A stretch of DNA of 64,000 nt from Cercophora sp. LCS_1 (taxonomy: Eukaryota; Ascomycota; Sordariomycetes; Sordariales; Lasiosphaeriaceae): the NCBI GenBank assembly GCA_036250225.1, contig JAPZLL010000032.1, forward strand, positions 248,001 to 312,000, given 5' to 3'. The notes beneath the pieces are model-generated. The model was not told the origin of the DNA. It saw nothing but the letters and a program-made list of their open reading frames with translations, and did not search any database. Both the position numbers and the translations under genes were made by a program. Below, in pieces: positions 1 to 12,030 of the stretch; position 1 is the first letter of the stretch, and each line of letters begins with the position of its first letter.

Positions 1-287
1 GTTGCTTGATAAAACGCCTTGCACAATTGGCAACCTTCCATGTCGGACTCCTGGGCGATCCGCAGATCCTCACAGCTGAAATTCCCCTGCGTCTTGAATC
101 CAGAAGTGGTGGTCCATTGGGAGTCCGGGGGAGCACAGAGGGAAAAGCACTCATCACAGAGGCCATCAAGGTTGCGAAACAGGGCCCATGTTGCATCGCC
201 CTCGGGTGGGAAGATTCCGAGTTGGCTCCGCAGTCTTCCGATTCGCCCATGCTCATAGAGCACCAACGAAGTGGTGTTCGCATCCAT
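1..287 (-). CDS. HET-type protein, N-terminal part (runs off left edge)
   Basis: The minus strand is open from an ATG at 287 to the window edge, about 95 residues, with no stop. The reading frame contains LCDECFSLC and then a stretch ending SDMEGCQLCKAFY. An N-terminal Cys pair followed by a GCxLC motif is the usual start of HET-domain proteins, which trigger vegetative incompatibility and cell death in filamentous ascomycetes; the HET domain itself would lie beyond the window. A possible acceptor (CTACAG) sits about 30 bp upstream of the ATG, so an earlier exon cannot be excluded. The assignment rests on the Cys motifs only. Confidence 0.6.
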   Translation of the reverse strand, partial: MDANTTSLVLYEHGRIGRLRSQLGIFPPEGDATWALFRNLDGLCDECFSLCAPPDSQWTTTSGFKTQGNFSCEDLRIAQESDMEGCQLCKAFYQA

Positions 288-1290
288 CGTAGAAGGCCAG
301 TGCGGTTGGTTGGGCACCTGTAGGTAGTGAGAGCTGAGGATTATCTCGCTGAGAGGCTGGATGCCTGGCGAACTTACCCCGCCCCGTTGGAAAGCACTAC
401 ACGTGTACTCTCTTCCCGTCGCTTGCAGCTAATCAGGGCGCCCTGACGATTTTCAACAACTCATTGCATGGGAGCCGTTCCTATGGATTACGCGTCACTT
501 ACTTTTCATCGAAAGGAAACTTCAGTCGGGGGACTGACGACGGGCCATTGAGGCTGTGCGGGAAGAGTCGGGGAAAGCTAAGGACAAATCAGCCACAGCT
601 CACCCCAGCTCAGGACTACGAACGAAAAAGAAAATTTCGTGTGCCCAGATTCGTCTCAGATAACCGGGCTGGAACACACGCCGCCAAGGGGAGATCCGGC
701 TTGGCGGGACGCGAACTTCGCTTCGCAGACAATGACCTTCTACATCTCGGCGACGAGCTCCGGCGTACATCCTTCTCAAATAACACATCGGATGGAGCGT
801 CCCAGAGGTTTCTCGAAATTATCTCTAGGGCGAAATCCGTGCAACTAGACGGCGCCTTATCCCCACCAATTATTGCGAGCCCCATCTCCATCCCCATCCC
901 CTACCAAACGCCAGAGCCGCGTAGGCGTGGGCGTAGGTGTGGGCGTAGGCGTGGGCGTGGCAATGTGCGAGGGCGACAACCATACTACAGCCCTGCCGCT
1001 ACGAGTCCCACCAACGTGCCCGTTCAATTCAACGAATTCCATACGGCGCCTAGAAACACCGGGCCGATGCCGCAGTACGCTTATTAAACCCACCGCTTCA
1101 TAATACGGCTCAGGGCGCCACAGCATGGGGAAGTTCAAATCGGAGACAACAACTTCCATTTAGTCACCCGGCCACTCCTCAGTTCCACTCATACCCGAGC
1201 GCTGCGGCTCCAGCTGTCGACCAAGGCGCTGGTTATCCCGAAACAACCCAGAATTCTAAGCGCAATAGCATTTTTCGTTATCTGCGAGAC
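288..1290. other. Intergenic, with an unproven open frame
   Basis: About 1 kb between two minus-strand genes. A plus-strand frame is open from 464 to 1087 but has no ATG near its start. Its end is low-complexity, Arg/Gly-rich sequence produced by the hexanucleotide repeat at 871-960. I cannot support it as a gene. Confidence 0.4.
871..960. repeat. Hexanucleotide microsatellites
   Basis: A short CCCATC-type run (about 876-900) is followed by GGGCGT-type units (about 921-960). They give false repetitive peptides in several frames on both strands. Confidence 0.8.
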
Positions 1291-1769
1291 TCACGTCTTG
1301 AGCTGATAGACAGCTCCCAGATTGCCCTCGGTGTCCTCAAAGAAGCGATAGAGTCCATACTCGCCTTCCTTCTCCGCGCCGCTCAACATCTTTCCACCAG
1401 CCTTGTCGATCACGTCGCCAATCTTTTCAACATCCTCGACAAGCCAGTACAGACAAATACCACCACGTCCAGGGGCAAGATTGCCGGTCTTGTCTGGGCC
1501 GTCGCGGATGCAGCCCGAGAGCGTCACGTCGGGGTTAAAGTCAAACTTGATGAATTCGGGCGCCTTTCCACCCTCCGTGTCTGCGGCCGTGGGAGGTTTG
1601 AACTCCCAGTTGAAGACGGTCGAGTAGAACTTGTGGGCTGTGGTGAACTGTTAGCTCCCTGCATCCGGAGCGGAACAAGACGAAACACACCTCTAGTCTT
1701 GTCGTGGGATGCAATGTCAATCCAGACGGGCGAGCCCATCTTGGGCGGCTTCCACTCCGAAGCAGACAT
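1291..1769 (-). CDS. VOC-family (glyoxalase/bleomycin-resistance-like) protein
   Basis: Two exons, 1769-1691 and 1637-1291, joined over a 53-bp intron (GTGTGT...CACAG), give 141 residues. The protein begins MSASEWKPPKMGSPVWIDI, continues with RAHKFYSTVFNWEF and ends near LYRFFEDTEGNLGAVYQL. One beta-alpha-beta-beta-beta unit, the 'KFYstvFnWef' helix and the terminal 'D.eGN..g.yq' strand are typical of single-domain VOC proteins, small dimeric metal-dependent or binding proteins. The substrate is not predictable. There is no signal peptide, so it is probably cytosolic. It starts close to the end of no other gene and looks monocistronic. Confidence 0.82.
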
Positions 1770-4128
1770 TTTTTGTGGTGGTGGTGTCAATGGCGGGGAG
1801 ATGACGGGGATATGTTGGTTGGTCTTGGCGGCCAACAAAGCTTGCAAAGTGCAAGAAATAACAATGATGAATCGCAAACAAACGACGGCTTTTATTCCCA
1901 GCCATGGCCTCGGCGATACAGAGAGAGTGCTCGCAGCTCCGACTTGCGACCGAGATTTCCTTCCCTGAGGTCTGGTGCAAGCATTGACACATTCGGTGGG
2001 GTGGCTTGCAGGTTGTCGCTTGTCCGCGCGCGTCATTCGTCCGCGTTGGATCGCCCGCATCTTGCCAAGCGCCCTCTGACGCGTGGTGGGCGCGGAGACA
2101 CGTGACACCCTCGTGAGCCCTGTGCTGGGCACTGTGAGTTGACGAGTGTCCAAGACAAATCCAGTCCTGGCGTCACTTATCGAGGGAGGCTCCTCCCCCG
2201 AGATATACGAGGTTGGACTCAACGGCCATGTCCCTCCCGTCTTATCAACGTTCTATTTGCTCAAACTCGAGAATCGATTTAAGGCACACGGCAATATTTT
2301 TTTTTACGGAGACCACCGGCACATTCCCATTCCACTTGTCAAATATCTGTTTTGATCTTTGTGGCGGTGGAAAGACGTTCAACGTCAAAGCGCACGCCCA
2401 GGGACTGGCCTCAACCTCGAGCGAGGTCTAGCAACAGCCCTAGCCGTTCCGTTCCAGACCATTGGAAACCAAGACGCGGAAGGGCAACAAGCCCCGCTGG
2501 CAGTAGCCCGCGTCTCCTTCCCGAAAGTCTGTTTATGCAAGATGGCAAAGGTGCATGGTAGCAAGGCATCGAAGGACGGCAATGCTAGCTTGGTGCGGGG
2601 AATGCCAACCTGGCGAGGTGGCAATTGGCTGCAGACAGTGTTTCACTCGTGATGGAGAACATTGCGAGAAGCGACGAGCTTGCTTCGCGATGATGGTCGC
2701 TATTGATCTTGTTCTTTTGCTGCAGACACGGTTGAGCTGAGATGAATATGGGATGAGCATGAACTGCCGGGTCGGCCAAGCACATCTTCTCCACCGGGAA
2801 ATTTGCTCCCAATGGCCGACCGCGGCTACTTTATGTGTTCACAACTCGGACCAGATCAAAAGCCTCTCCATTTCGTTGAAGCCCGCGGCAGGCAGGGCTT
2901 GGAAGGGTCCGCATAATAGTTCATCCCTGGAGGGCACCGTGGAGAAAGTTGCGTCGAGATTGGCTCATTCTGCCATCAACCACCAACCACAATCCTACCG
3001 CATGGCCAACGCAACTCGCGATGTGGGGCACCGGGTTGCCCGGTCTTGGCCGACCCCGGGATGCGGGTCCGGAAAACTGTGCGCTTAGCAGCTGCGACCA
3101 CTCAGCCGCAGTGGTCTGGGTGCCAAGCAAACCCGATCAGACACCAGCGCCTCTTCCAGCGGCGTGCAGCGACGAGTGCGGAGGCAACGACGTCAGCCAT
3201 GGCTCGCCGGCACACACGAAGGCGAGACGTAGGGTCGTCGACGTTGGCGACGCTCCATGCGACCCCATTGTGGTGTTGATGTCTTATCCCCACCGGCCTG
3301 GGGGAGCTCAGCGCAAACTCTGGGGGCGGTGGATGCGGAATGGATTGTCGTTTCGACCGAGGAACTGAGAGACAGGGAGACCGCGTGCAGCTGTCGAGAT
3401 TCGGTGGATCGCAGCAATCGCCCCCCATGGGGTAGCGTCGAGCTGCAAGTGGGGCAGGCGCCCGACAGCGCAGTCCTGCCATGAGAAGGCGGAGTGCCGA
3501 GCCAGATGGTGAGAAATCCTCCAAATGCTAATGGAGGCATCAGATGGAGAAGGACGGACGTGCTAGGCGGAATCAAGAAACATCGCCGCTGACGGTCTCC
3601 TTTTCCCCGAGCTAACGGCTTGCGGTTGTGGTGTGCACTCTTACCCCGCGGTCCCGCACTTGCCCGTCGCCCCTGCCACGGCCACCGTGCCTGGCCACCT
3701 GGCGCTACACACAAACAGTAAGACAGTCTCATGGCGGCGCCGACCCAATCACACACATCGAGACATCGGGCCGCTGGCCTGTGCGGGAGGCTCAACTTAC
3801 CGACTCCCATTGCCGTTGGCATCCCTGCCGACGGAGGCTCTGACTTAGCTTTGGCTAAACACGCGCGCCTTCCCGTATCCGGGCGGTCAGTGGCTACCGT
3901 TGGGATGGAAGACTGGAGCCCGGCAGCGGATCATGGGCCATTGTCAAATCGAGAGACCCTCGGTCGTGCCTGCAGATATAAGACAGGCCTCGCGCGCCCG
4001 ACAACAGGCTCTACTTTTTCCCTGCCGTCACGCCACTCCCAAACTCTAAACACGCCGCCGAGTCCACTTCCCCAGATTGACTCTTTGGCTCAGTGGGCCC
4101 GTCATCTCACCTCGTGCCTTCCCGCACC
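1770..4128. other. 2.36-kb intergenic region, no supported gene
   Basis: Upstream of both the VOC gene and the MFS gene, which are divergently transcribed. Short overlapping frames exist on both strands (for example 3193-3822 minus), but none has recognisable motifs or plausible splice structure. The last 150 bp hold a TATA-like site and serve as the MFS promoter. Confidence 0.6.
3976..3983 (+). promoter_or_regulatory. TATA-like box of the MFS gene
   Basis: ATATAAGA lies about 150 bp before the MFS start codon, followed by a pyrimidine-rich leader (CTTTTTCCCTGCC...). Position and context fit a fungal core promoter. Confidence 0.5.
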
Positions 4129-5716
4129 ATGTCGAACTTGGAGAAGAAGGCGTCCAGCGACGTCGACCACAGCGAGGGTCCCCATGACGGCGAGACCGCT
4201 CACTACGCGGCCGAGCGCGGCCACGCTGCTACCGACGCGTGAGTAGCCTCCATTGAACGTTTTTGGACAAAAAAAAAAACTGACACAACGTCGCAGACAT
4301 GGCAACGCCCTCTTCCACATCGACCCCAAGGTCGAGGCCAGGCTGCGGCTCAAGATCGACTTGATGATCGTGCCGACCGTGTCGCTGCTCTATCTGTTCT
4401 GCTTCATCGACAGAGCCAACATCGGCAACGCCAAGATTGCCGGCTTCGAGAAGGACCTGGGCCTCTCAGGTTACGACTACAATGCGCTGCTGTCCATCTT
4501 CTACATCTCGTACATTGTCTTTGAGATTCCGTCCAACATCATCTGCAAATGGATGGGTCCGGGCTGGTTCATCCCGCTGATCTCGCTGGGCTTCGGCATC
4601 TGCTCGCTGGGCACTGCTTTCGTCGACAACTTTGCGCAATGCGCCGGCGTCCGCTTTCTGCTGGGTATGTTTGAGGCCGGCATGATGCCGGGCATTGCCT
4701 ACTACCTCTCACGCTGGTATCGTCGCGCCGAGTTGACCTTCCGTCTGTCGCTGTACATCGTCATGGCTCCCCTGGCTGGTGCTTTTGGCGGTCTCCTGGC
4801 CTCGGGCATCCTGACCATCGACAGGATTGGCACACTTACGTCGTGGCGCATGATCTTCATCGTTGAAGGTATCATCACGTGCGGCATCTCGATCATCGCC
4901 TTCTTCACGCTGACCGACCGGCCATCCACGGCCCGCTGGCTTACGGCCGAGGAGAAGGAGATTGCCATTGCCCGTGTCAAGGCGGAGCGTGTCGGCCAGA
5001 CCCAGGTTCTCGACAAGATGGACAAAAAGAAGCTGTGGCAGGGCATCACCAACCCTGTGACTCTGTCGACCTCGACCATCTTCCTCCTCAACAACATCAC
5101 TGTCCAGGGTCTTGCTTTCTTTGCGCCCACCATCGTCCGCACCATCTACCCGGCCGAGACGGTGGTCAAGCAGCAGCTCATGACGGTCCCGCCCTACGCC
5201 GTCGGCGCCTTCTTCACCCTCCTCATCCCTCTGCTCTCGTGGATCTTTGATAAGCGCCAGGTCTTCATCATTGCGTCGGTCCCGCTCATCATGACGGGCT
5301 ACACCATGTTTCTTGCCACGACCAACCCCAACGTCCGTTACGGCGCCACCTTCCTCGTCACATCGTCGCTGTTTGCCCTCGGCCCCATCACCAACGGCCA
5401 GGTCAGTGCCAACGTCATTTCCGATACGGCGCGTAGTAGCGCGATTGGTATGAACGTCATGATGGGCAACATTGGTGGTCTCATCTCGACCTGGAGTTTC
5501 CTGCCGTTCGACGGCCCCAACTACCGCATCGGAAACGGTCTCAACTTGGCCGCCTCGGGCACCGTCTTGATTATTGCCGTTGTCACCCTCTTGTGGATGA
5601 ACCGGGACAACGCGAGCCGCGAGCGCAAGAACGTCGAGGAGGAGCTGGCGGGCATGTCACCCGCCGAGGTGGAGGATCTAGACTGGAAGCACCCTGCTTT
5701 TAGGTGGAGGCCTTGA
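4129..5716 (+). CDS. MFS transporter, anion:cation symporter (allantoate/nicotinate permease-like)
   Basis: Exon 1 is 4129-4238 and exon 2 is 4297-5716, separated by a 58-bp intron (GTGAGT...CGCAG); the product has 509 residues. After a hydrophilic N-terminus the first helix carries LYLFCFIDRANIGNAKI, the D-R-x-N-G-A signature of the ACS family that includes Dal5 and Tna1. The GMFEAGMMPGIAYYLSRWY segment is the typical helix 4-5 region. About 12 membrane segments and full family length are visible. Members import organic anions such as allantoate, nicotinate or biotin precursors across the plasma membrane; the actual substrate is unknown. A TATA-like box lies 150 bp upstream. Confidence 0.92.
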
Positions 5717-5901
5717 GGGGTGAAGAAGGGGTCTGGTGCAAGCGTTTGTTTTGGGTGGCGTGTCCGCTCGCATCTCTGAATAGAATGGCAATAAATTTGA
5801 AGTTCGATGAAGTCTCTCTGAAATACAAGGCGTGACCACGCAGGTAAATATGGGTATATGCGCAACTCCTTGACAAACCACCTTCCCAACCCTCATCAAG
5901 T

Positions 5902-7106
5902 TCATGTCACGACAGCCTTGACTTCCTGCTCAGGGTGCTGCACCTGCTGCACCGGGACACCCTGCTGTTGCACCGGTTGCGGATACTGCGGGTACGGATA
6001 CTGTCCCATCGGCTGTTGTCCAACTCCCGGCTGCGGCTGCGGTGGATAATAATAATACGGCTGCTGACCCGGCACATACCCATTCCCTGCCTGCGCCTGT
6101 CCTGGCCCCTGCGGCATAAACCCCGGCACACCGCTCGGCAACCACCCTTGTGGTGTCGACCAGACGCCCTTTTGCTTCCTGATGCTCACGGTGAAGAGCA
6201 ACACGAGGATGACAAACATAAGCACGCTGTCAAACAGGGGCGAGACAATGTAGTCAACATAATCAGGGGCGCGCGGCGCAAAGTCGGGGAGCACGTAAGT
6301 TGCGTTGAGGGCCATCTCGACCGTGAGACGGATGAAATCAAGGATGGTGGCTGTCAAGAGGAGGGCGGAGGACTAAAAGTAGCATTCATTAGTACTCGTT
6401 ACCTCGTTACTCATCAGGGTCATAGGGTGGGGGGCCATACGTTGACAAGATGCGGAACATTCTTTGTCTTGTGCACCACAAACGATGCGTATCCCACAAT
6501 CGGAAGCGACACAATCCACAGCAGGATATGCACCGCCCCCGACAACTGGCTCATTGTCTTGCCATCGCGGTCAATCGTCGACTCGGCGCGGAGATCGAAA
6601 TCGTCATCCCGAAGAAACGAGAAATACGTCTTGTAAAACTGCGTCGAGACGCCGAAATACGCGATATCCAGCACAAAAATCAGGCCACCGGCTGCGAGCA
6701 GCGCGATGCGCGTCGGTTTGAGATGCTTTCTTGGTGATTCAGGGATACAGAGCAGAAATCCACCGCACAGCTCGGAAAAGGTGATGAGCAAGAGCACGTC
6801 GGCGATCAGCTTGAGGAACGTTCCTGTTGACCAGAGGTGTGCCGACGCCTGCGCGATGATGAGGCTTTCCGAGTAGGAAAAAAAGTCCTCGGAGAAGGTG
6901 TTGTAGAGTTGGAGGGCAAAGCCGATTGTGAGGAACACGATGCCAACGATCCAGATGGGCGAGATGGCTTTGAACCAGGGGAGGAAGGTGCGCGCCGGGT
7001 CGGATTTGCGCCGGGCGAGGCACAGGGAGATGGTCCAGAGGATGAAGAGCGGGGTGTCGAAGAGGCCGTAGAGGACGAGGGCGCCGATGGTGAGGCCGGC
7101 GTCCAT
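5902..7106 (-). CDS. 7-TM fungal membrane protein with Pro/Gln/Tyr-rich tail
   Basis: Exon 1 (7106-6441) and exon 2 (6372-5902) are joined over a 68-bp intron (GTATGG...TTTAG) without a phase change and give 378 residues. Seven hydrophobic segments are visible, starting with GLTIGALVLYGLFDTPLFIL and ending with VLMFVILVLLFTVSI. After the last segment comes a cytosolic-type tail rich in P, Q, G and Y (YYYYPPQPQPG). A downstream ATG (MDAGLTIG) was chosen because the sequence before it looks like leader. The architecture resembles uncharacterised ascomycete 7-TM proteins. I recognise no signalling motif and assign no function. Confidence 0.75.
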
Positions 7107-7959
7107 TTTGGCGGTGGTGAGGGTGGTGATGAAGACACTGGAGGAAAAGAAGGTGTGGCGTCTGGGGTGGGAAGGCCCGGGGGGAGGATGTCTGCTTTTG
7201 AACGACGCGGAATGAATGAGATGACTTTCCGCGTTTTCAGCCTCATGCAGGGTGTTCAAACGGTAGGGCTTGGCGAGGGTGTAAGAGCGGTGCAACTCGG
7301 TGCCGTAATGCAACCTCGCTGGCGCGCGGATTGGGGGACGCGGTTAACGCGACATGGACCCCTGAAGATTGAAGGGGCTGAGCAGGGTTGATCAACATGA
7401 CACTTGGTTGTCGTGCGTCAAGTTTTACTTGACGATTGTGCCTTCTTTTTAGATGGGCTGAACGTTGGATCTTGGCGCGCCTTTGTTGTTCAGGAGCTGA
7501 CTGCCGAGACGGACGATCCGGGTGGGGGGAAGGGACGACGCCGAATGGGACTTGGAAGGAGGCATGGTCGATCGATGTGGTTCAGCATCAAACCGAGAGG
7601 AAGGAGAGGTCAAGAAGCACTATCAAGGAAGGAGCTCAACCACATACTTCTTCCAGGACGCTCCTACGTTCCTGCCGTGAACGTCATCATTGGTCTGGTA
7701 CATCGTGCATCAGGTTTCATCCTGCCATTTTTTATTATCCTTTTGTCACTTAGCGATGCGGCGTATCAGCCCGCGTGTATTGTCCAGTCTCTTGGCAACG
7801 CTGCCTAACTTCTCAAACTGCCTTCGTTGGGGACCAAAGTTCCCAACTCATCCTCACCCACAACGCATCAACATCCACATCGAAGCGATAAGATCCAAGC
7901 ACGTCTCTGGCAGAAAATCGCCCGCTTTTTCAAATCCCTCTTAGGGGCCAACAGACGCC
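7107..7959. other. Divergent intergenic region
   Basis: About 850 bp between the minus-strand 7-TM gene and the plus-strand HET relic. Short open frames here (for example 7404-7808) lack motifs. I see only promoter sequence. Confidence 0.6.
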
Positions 7960-10147
7960 ATGCGACTCATCGACACCAGGACTTTGGCCATGAGGGAATC
8001 TGTGTCAGACATTCCCCCGTATGCTATCCTATCGCACACATGGGGCAGCGAGGAAGTCACCTCCCAGAATTATCACAAGGCCTTCTCACTGACCGGATCT
8101 AACCTGGTCCATATGCCCGGTGCTGGGTATGCCAAGATTGGTGGTCTTTGCTCACGGGCGCGGCAGCGTGGCCTGGGGTGGGCCTGGATCGACACTTGCT
8201 GTATCGACAAAACATCAAGCGCCGAACTTTCCGAGGCAATCAATTCCATGTGGAACTGGTACAGACACTCGGCAGTCTGCTTTGCCTTCCTTGGTGACGT
8301 TGAGCCAACGTCCACCATCGCGCCCTCGGACCTGGAAAGTGACGAGCTCAGCGCCACATACCGTCTTCAGTTTCGCACAAGCCGTTGGTTCACTCGTGGC
8401 TGGACCCTCCAGGAGTTGATCGCGCCACAATTTGTCGAGTTTCTAGCTCGGGATTGGTCCGAAGTTGGCACCAAGCGTAGCTTGGTCAAGTCGTTGGTTG
8501 ATTCGACAGGTATCCGACGGTGTGTTCTTGAATCCCCCTGGGAGGTGGCCAGCCTATCAGTCGCAGAGCGAATGAGATGGGTAGGGGACCGCGAGACAAC
8601 TCGACAGGAGGATATTGCCTACTGTTTGTTTGGTATCTTTGGAGTCACCTCCCCCTACTCTGCGGCGAGGGCAATCGTGCCTTCCTTCGACTCCAAAAAG
8701 AGATCTTGAGAACAACTGAGGACTATACCATCTTTGCTTGGTCAAGATACCCTGTAAGAGTGTCCTCATATTGTCTTGATACTGGAGCACTTGCGGCACA
8801 TCCTTCGTTTTTCAGCGAGGGCCAGCTCATCACAGATCCCGACATATGCACGTTTAGGGTGGGTGACTACCACATGGAGGACGTGGAGTTGCTACTGAGG
8901 CACGGGAACATCATGGGGGTATCCAGGCCGACAATATCTCAACGCGATCCTTTGATTCTTTCACAGTACCAATCACCTTCGCCTAGTCAATTTGGGGAGG
9001 GCAATACGCTATTAGCCCTGATTGGCGGACCGCCCGCTATTACAAGCCGCGGCCTGCGTGTGACATTACCTGCGCGTCTCCATCTCCAGCACGAGCTACG
9101 CCACGAAAGAGACGAGACGGTTGTGGTCGCCAGTCTTCACTCGGACCTAAAGACAACGTACTCTGCCCCTGTGGGCATTCTGCTACGTCTCCTTCCTATG
9201 GGAATTGGGCTTCGTCACGCTGCTGCTGTTGGGGGGGAAGCATGTGTGGAAAGCTGCCGAAGCTGGGCAGCCCGTCATGGCGCAGTGAGTCATGGGCCAA
9301 AGCCTGATCGACCTCTCGCCGTATGATCTGAGCCCATTCATACCAGTTTCCATGAATCTTCAGCCGACATTGCCAGATCGCAACTCGGGAGGCTATGCAC
9401 CGGTGCACTCGCTGGAAGGGACGCTAGGTCACAGCCTGACAACGCTTCGCGCGTCTTGTCCCTGCATTCCAACATTCCTAAACAAATTTTCAATCCACAG
9501 CCCCGCATCTTTTCAGCATTGCTACGACGACAGTGACGACAACCTTCCGGGGAGGAGCACGTCGGACTCGCGCTCGGAGTCGAGCGTGGCGTTTGCGTAT
9601 GGCTCTTTGAAAGCGAGGACGCCCAAGGTTTACTTGCATTTTTCAAAGTTGGCCCACGGTTCAGGCACAGCCGATAGTCCAATGGTCCGCCTACTGCACG
9701 TCCTTGTAATGGTTGACACAGGGTCACCCGAGTTGTCCCAGGGAGCATGTTGCGCCCAGGAGTTCGAGCCAGAAGACCTCGATGAAGGAATGAGTTACAA
9801 CGAATTGGAAAGCTTATCAGAAAGCCCTACTTATACCAAGTGGTGGAATGTCGGTGCTTGGCCGCAGAGTCCCTCAGATCGATGTTCACTTGTGCTGTCA
9901 GACGGAAGTGTTTTTCGACTTTCGACAAGACAGGTCGATCAATCGTCTCGACGAGGACTCCGGAGGGAGGTGCATATGGACGTATTTTGCGATGAATAGC
10001 GGAGACTGGACGGTGCGGTGGCACATTAGCTCACGCCCATGGCCTGCCACTTGCTACCTTAGCCCCCCAGCTGGCACCATCAACAAGGGAACACATACCC
10101 TGGATACCGTCTACCTCAACATATCAATGCGCATGGGTAATATGTGA
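7960..10147 (+). pseudogene. Broken HET-domain gene
   Basis: The first open segment (7960-8709) begins MRLIDTRTL and shows a canonical HET domain: YAILSHTWG, WAWIDTCCIDKTSSAELSEA, FTRGWTLQELIAP and the segment leading to EDIAYCLFGIFGV. Near 8645-8651 the frame shifts, and the expected continuation (LPLLCGEGNRAFLRLQKEIL) is read one frame back up to a stop at 9326. Further HET-like tail sequence continues in two other frames (9292-9999 and about 9920-10147). The gene therefore needs at least two frame changes, and one frame carries an extra TGA at about 9285. Intact relatives act in non-self recognition; this copy cannot encode a full protein unless the breaks are assembly errors. Confidence 0.75.
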
Positions 10148-10827
10148 GACAAGCGATACACCATATTTCGGAGCAATCTAGAATATTGCTATTGCTGCGG
10201 AGATACCAAAAGAGAGAAGACTGGAAGGGATCTCCTGGGACACTGATTTTTCCCTCTACAATACTCACCTCATTATACCCAACCCGCCTTCAAGCAATCA
10301 CAGAGTCGAAGACACAAAGTGAGACGCCGCGTGATGCTTCCCCAGCGGCAGTTGCCCAGCAAAGATAAATTTTCTCATGAAGTGCTGGTTCAAGAAATGT
10401 TTCATAGCGTCCCAAACTAAGCACCCGCTCTTGGTATTGGGATTGAGTGTGTCGGTGTTACTGTAAGACCGGGCCACTTGTTCCGGGGGGCGTGTTGCGC
10501 CCAGGAGTTTGGCCCAGAAGATCTTGACGAAGAAGGGAGTTGCAGCAAAACCGGAAAATACAGGCAGTCATACCGATTGGTGTCATTCCTGAGTGAAATG
10601 ACCAGTGACGTACACACATTCCTCTAGCCCCGCATGCTTTTCGCGTGGTTGATCACATCCGCGTGAAACGTACCCGCAAGAGTAAGGCTGAGGACCCAAG
10701 TATTTACTGATTGGGCTCTCATTCGTCTTTAATCGGATATATCGTGTCGTGCTGCGACTTTCACACCCCAAACCCATCGGACGCGGAGACAGCGCTCGCT
10801 CGCGAACAGCCGTACTATGTAGGCCTC
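10148..10827. other. Intergenic region containing a diverged HET fragment
   Basis: About 680 bp after the HET relic. It contains a diverged copy of a 52-bp piece of the HET gene (10490-10541). Nothing else is supportable. Confidence 0.55.
10490..10541 (+). repeat. Diverged copy of HET-relic segment 9745-9796
   Basis: Both 52-bp segments share TGTTGCGCCCAGGAGTT followed by a similar Glu/Asp-rich codon series; most of the differences are C/T or G/A transitions. This points to a local duplication that has decayed. Confidence 0.6.
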
Positions 10828-12030
10828 CTAGACTTCAGCAAACCAAGAATGCTGTAACGCCTCCCGCGCCGTGATCCTCCGTGAAGGATCCATGCAGGTC
10901 ATCTTGCAAATGAGATCTCTGAACTGGGGGTCTACCTGCTGCCACCTCCCAAAAGGTAGCCTCGGCTCCTCCTCGCTGAAGGTGCAGAGCAGTTTCTTGA
11001 GACGCTTGACAAATGGATTATCGTCTCCCCCGTGATAAGCAATAAACCCCTCGAAATCCTCCATCTCGCTGGCAAAGAACGACAGGTGGCGCCGGAGTAT
11101 TAGCTCCGCCTGCTTCTCGGGGGAAGCACGGTTCGCCTCGTCTGAGAAAAACACCATCCTCCCTGTCCACGCGAATATTGCCTGCATCCCCGCGAGTCAG
11201 CACTTGTGGAATTGGTGCGTTTCCTGTCCCCGGAAGAACTCACCACGATGGCAAAGGAGTAGATGTCCGATGGGGTGTTCTGGATTCCCCGAGCCCAAGC
11301 CTCGGGGCTTCTCCAGAAGTGGTTCCCCGACAAGCGGTCTGTGAGGCCCTTGGCCTTGGGTGGTAGTACCACGGCAGCTTCCAAGTCGGTGATCTGGACA
11401 TTACACCATCCAAGGTCGCCGTTATCCTGTTTGAAGGAATCCATCATGATGTTTGTGGGTTTGATATCTGTGAACCATGTCAACATAGGCGCCATCGTCT
11501 GGTGAGAGGTTGGCTGACCGGTGTGGATGATGTGTTTGTCGTGCAGATCAGCGAGTCCAGCGAGGGCATCCCTGATGATGATCTTTTTGGCGACGGGAGA
11601 AAGAGCTGCGATGTCGACATGGAGCAGTCCCTTTCGAGATAGGGGAAGACGAGAATATGCCGCTCAGGAATGCTATCTACAGGTGTCCGGACGTGAGGAG
11701 AGTGCTCGACGTGCTTCTGTAGCGACACAACGTAATCGAAGTCGCCTGGGATAATGTCCTTGAGAATGAACCGCTTCCCATCGTGTCTGAAAACCGGGGG
11801 GTAGTTAGGATTTTCCGCCCTTTGGCCATGCACTGGGCAGGGCAGGTCACAAGGAAAGGGTCAACCTACGTCGCACGGTATACACACCAAATCCTTCCAG
11901 CGGCGGATCGCTCGGAGAGCACTTCGTCAATGACATAACACTTGCGCAGGGATGACTTGAGTTGTAACCCTATGGGCAAGGGTTGTTTCCCGACGGCAGA
12001 CGCAGATGGGGGGGCCGAGACTGAGGGCAT
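10828..12030 (-). CDS. Protein-kinase-like gene with a one-base frameshift
   Basis: Exons 12030-11870, 11786-11519, 11467-11244 and 11181-10828 have good GT-AG introns (83, 51 and 62 bp). Their summed length, 1007 nt, is one short of a whole number of codons. The frame breaks at about 11625-11630, just after ILVFPYL. Readable kinase features are KRFILKD (Lys strand), HDKHIIHTDIKPTNIMMD (catalytic loop, HTD instead of HRD), ITDLEAAVVL where DFG is expected, NHFWRSPEAWARG (APE-like segment), and the C-lobe end DPSRRITAREALQHSWF. The DLE variant suggests weak or absent phosphotransfer. It is either a pseudogene or an intact gene with a sequencing deletion. Confidence 0.7.

Noticed and set aside
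857..1159. Minus-strand frame with a Thr-Pro repeat
   Set aside because: The repeat peptide is produced by the hexanucleotide microsatellite.
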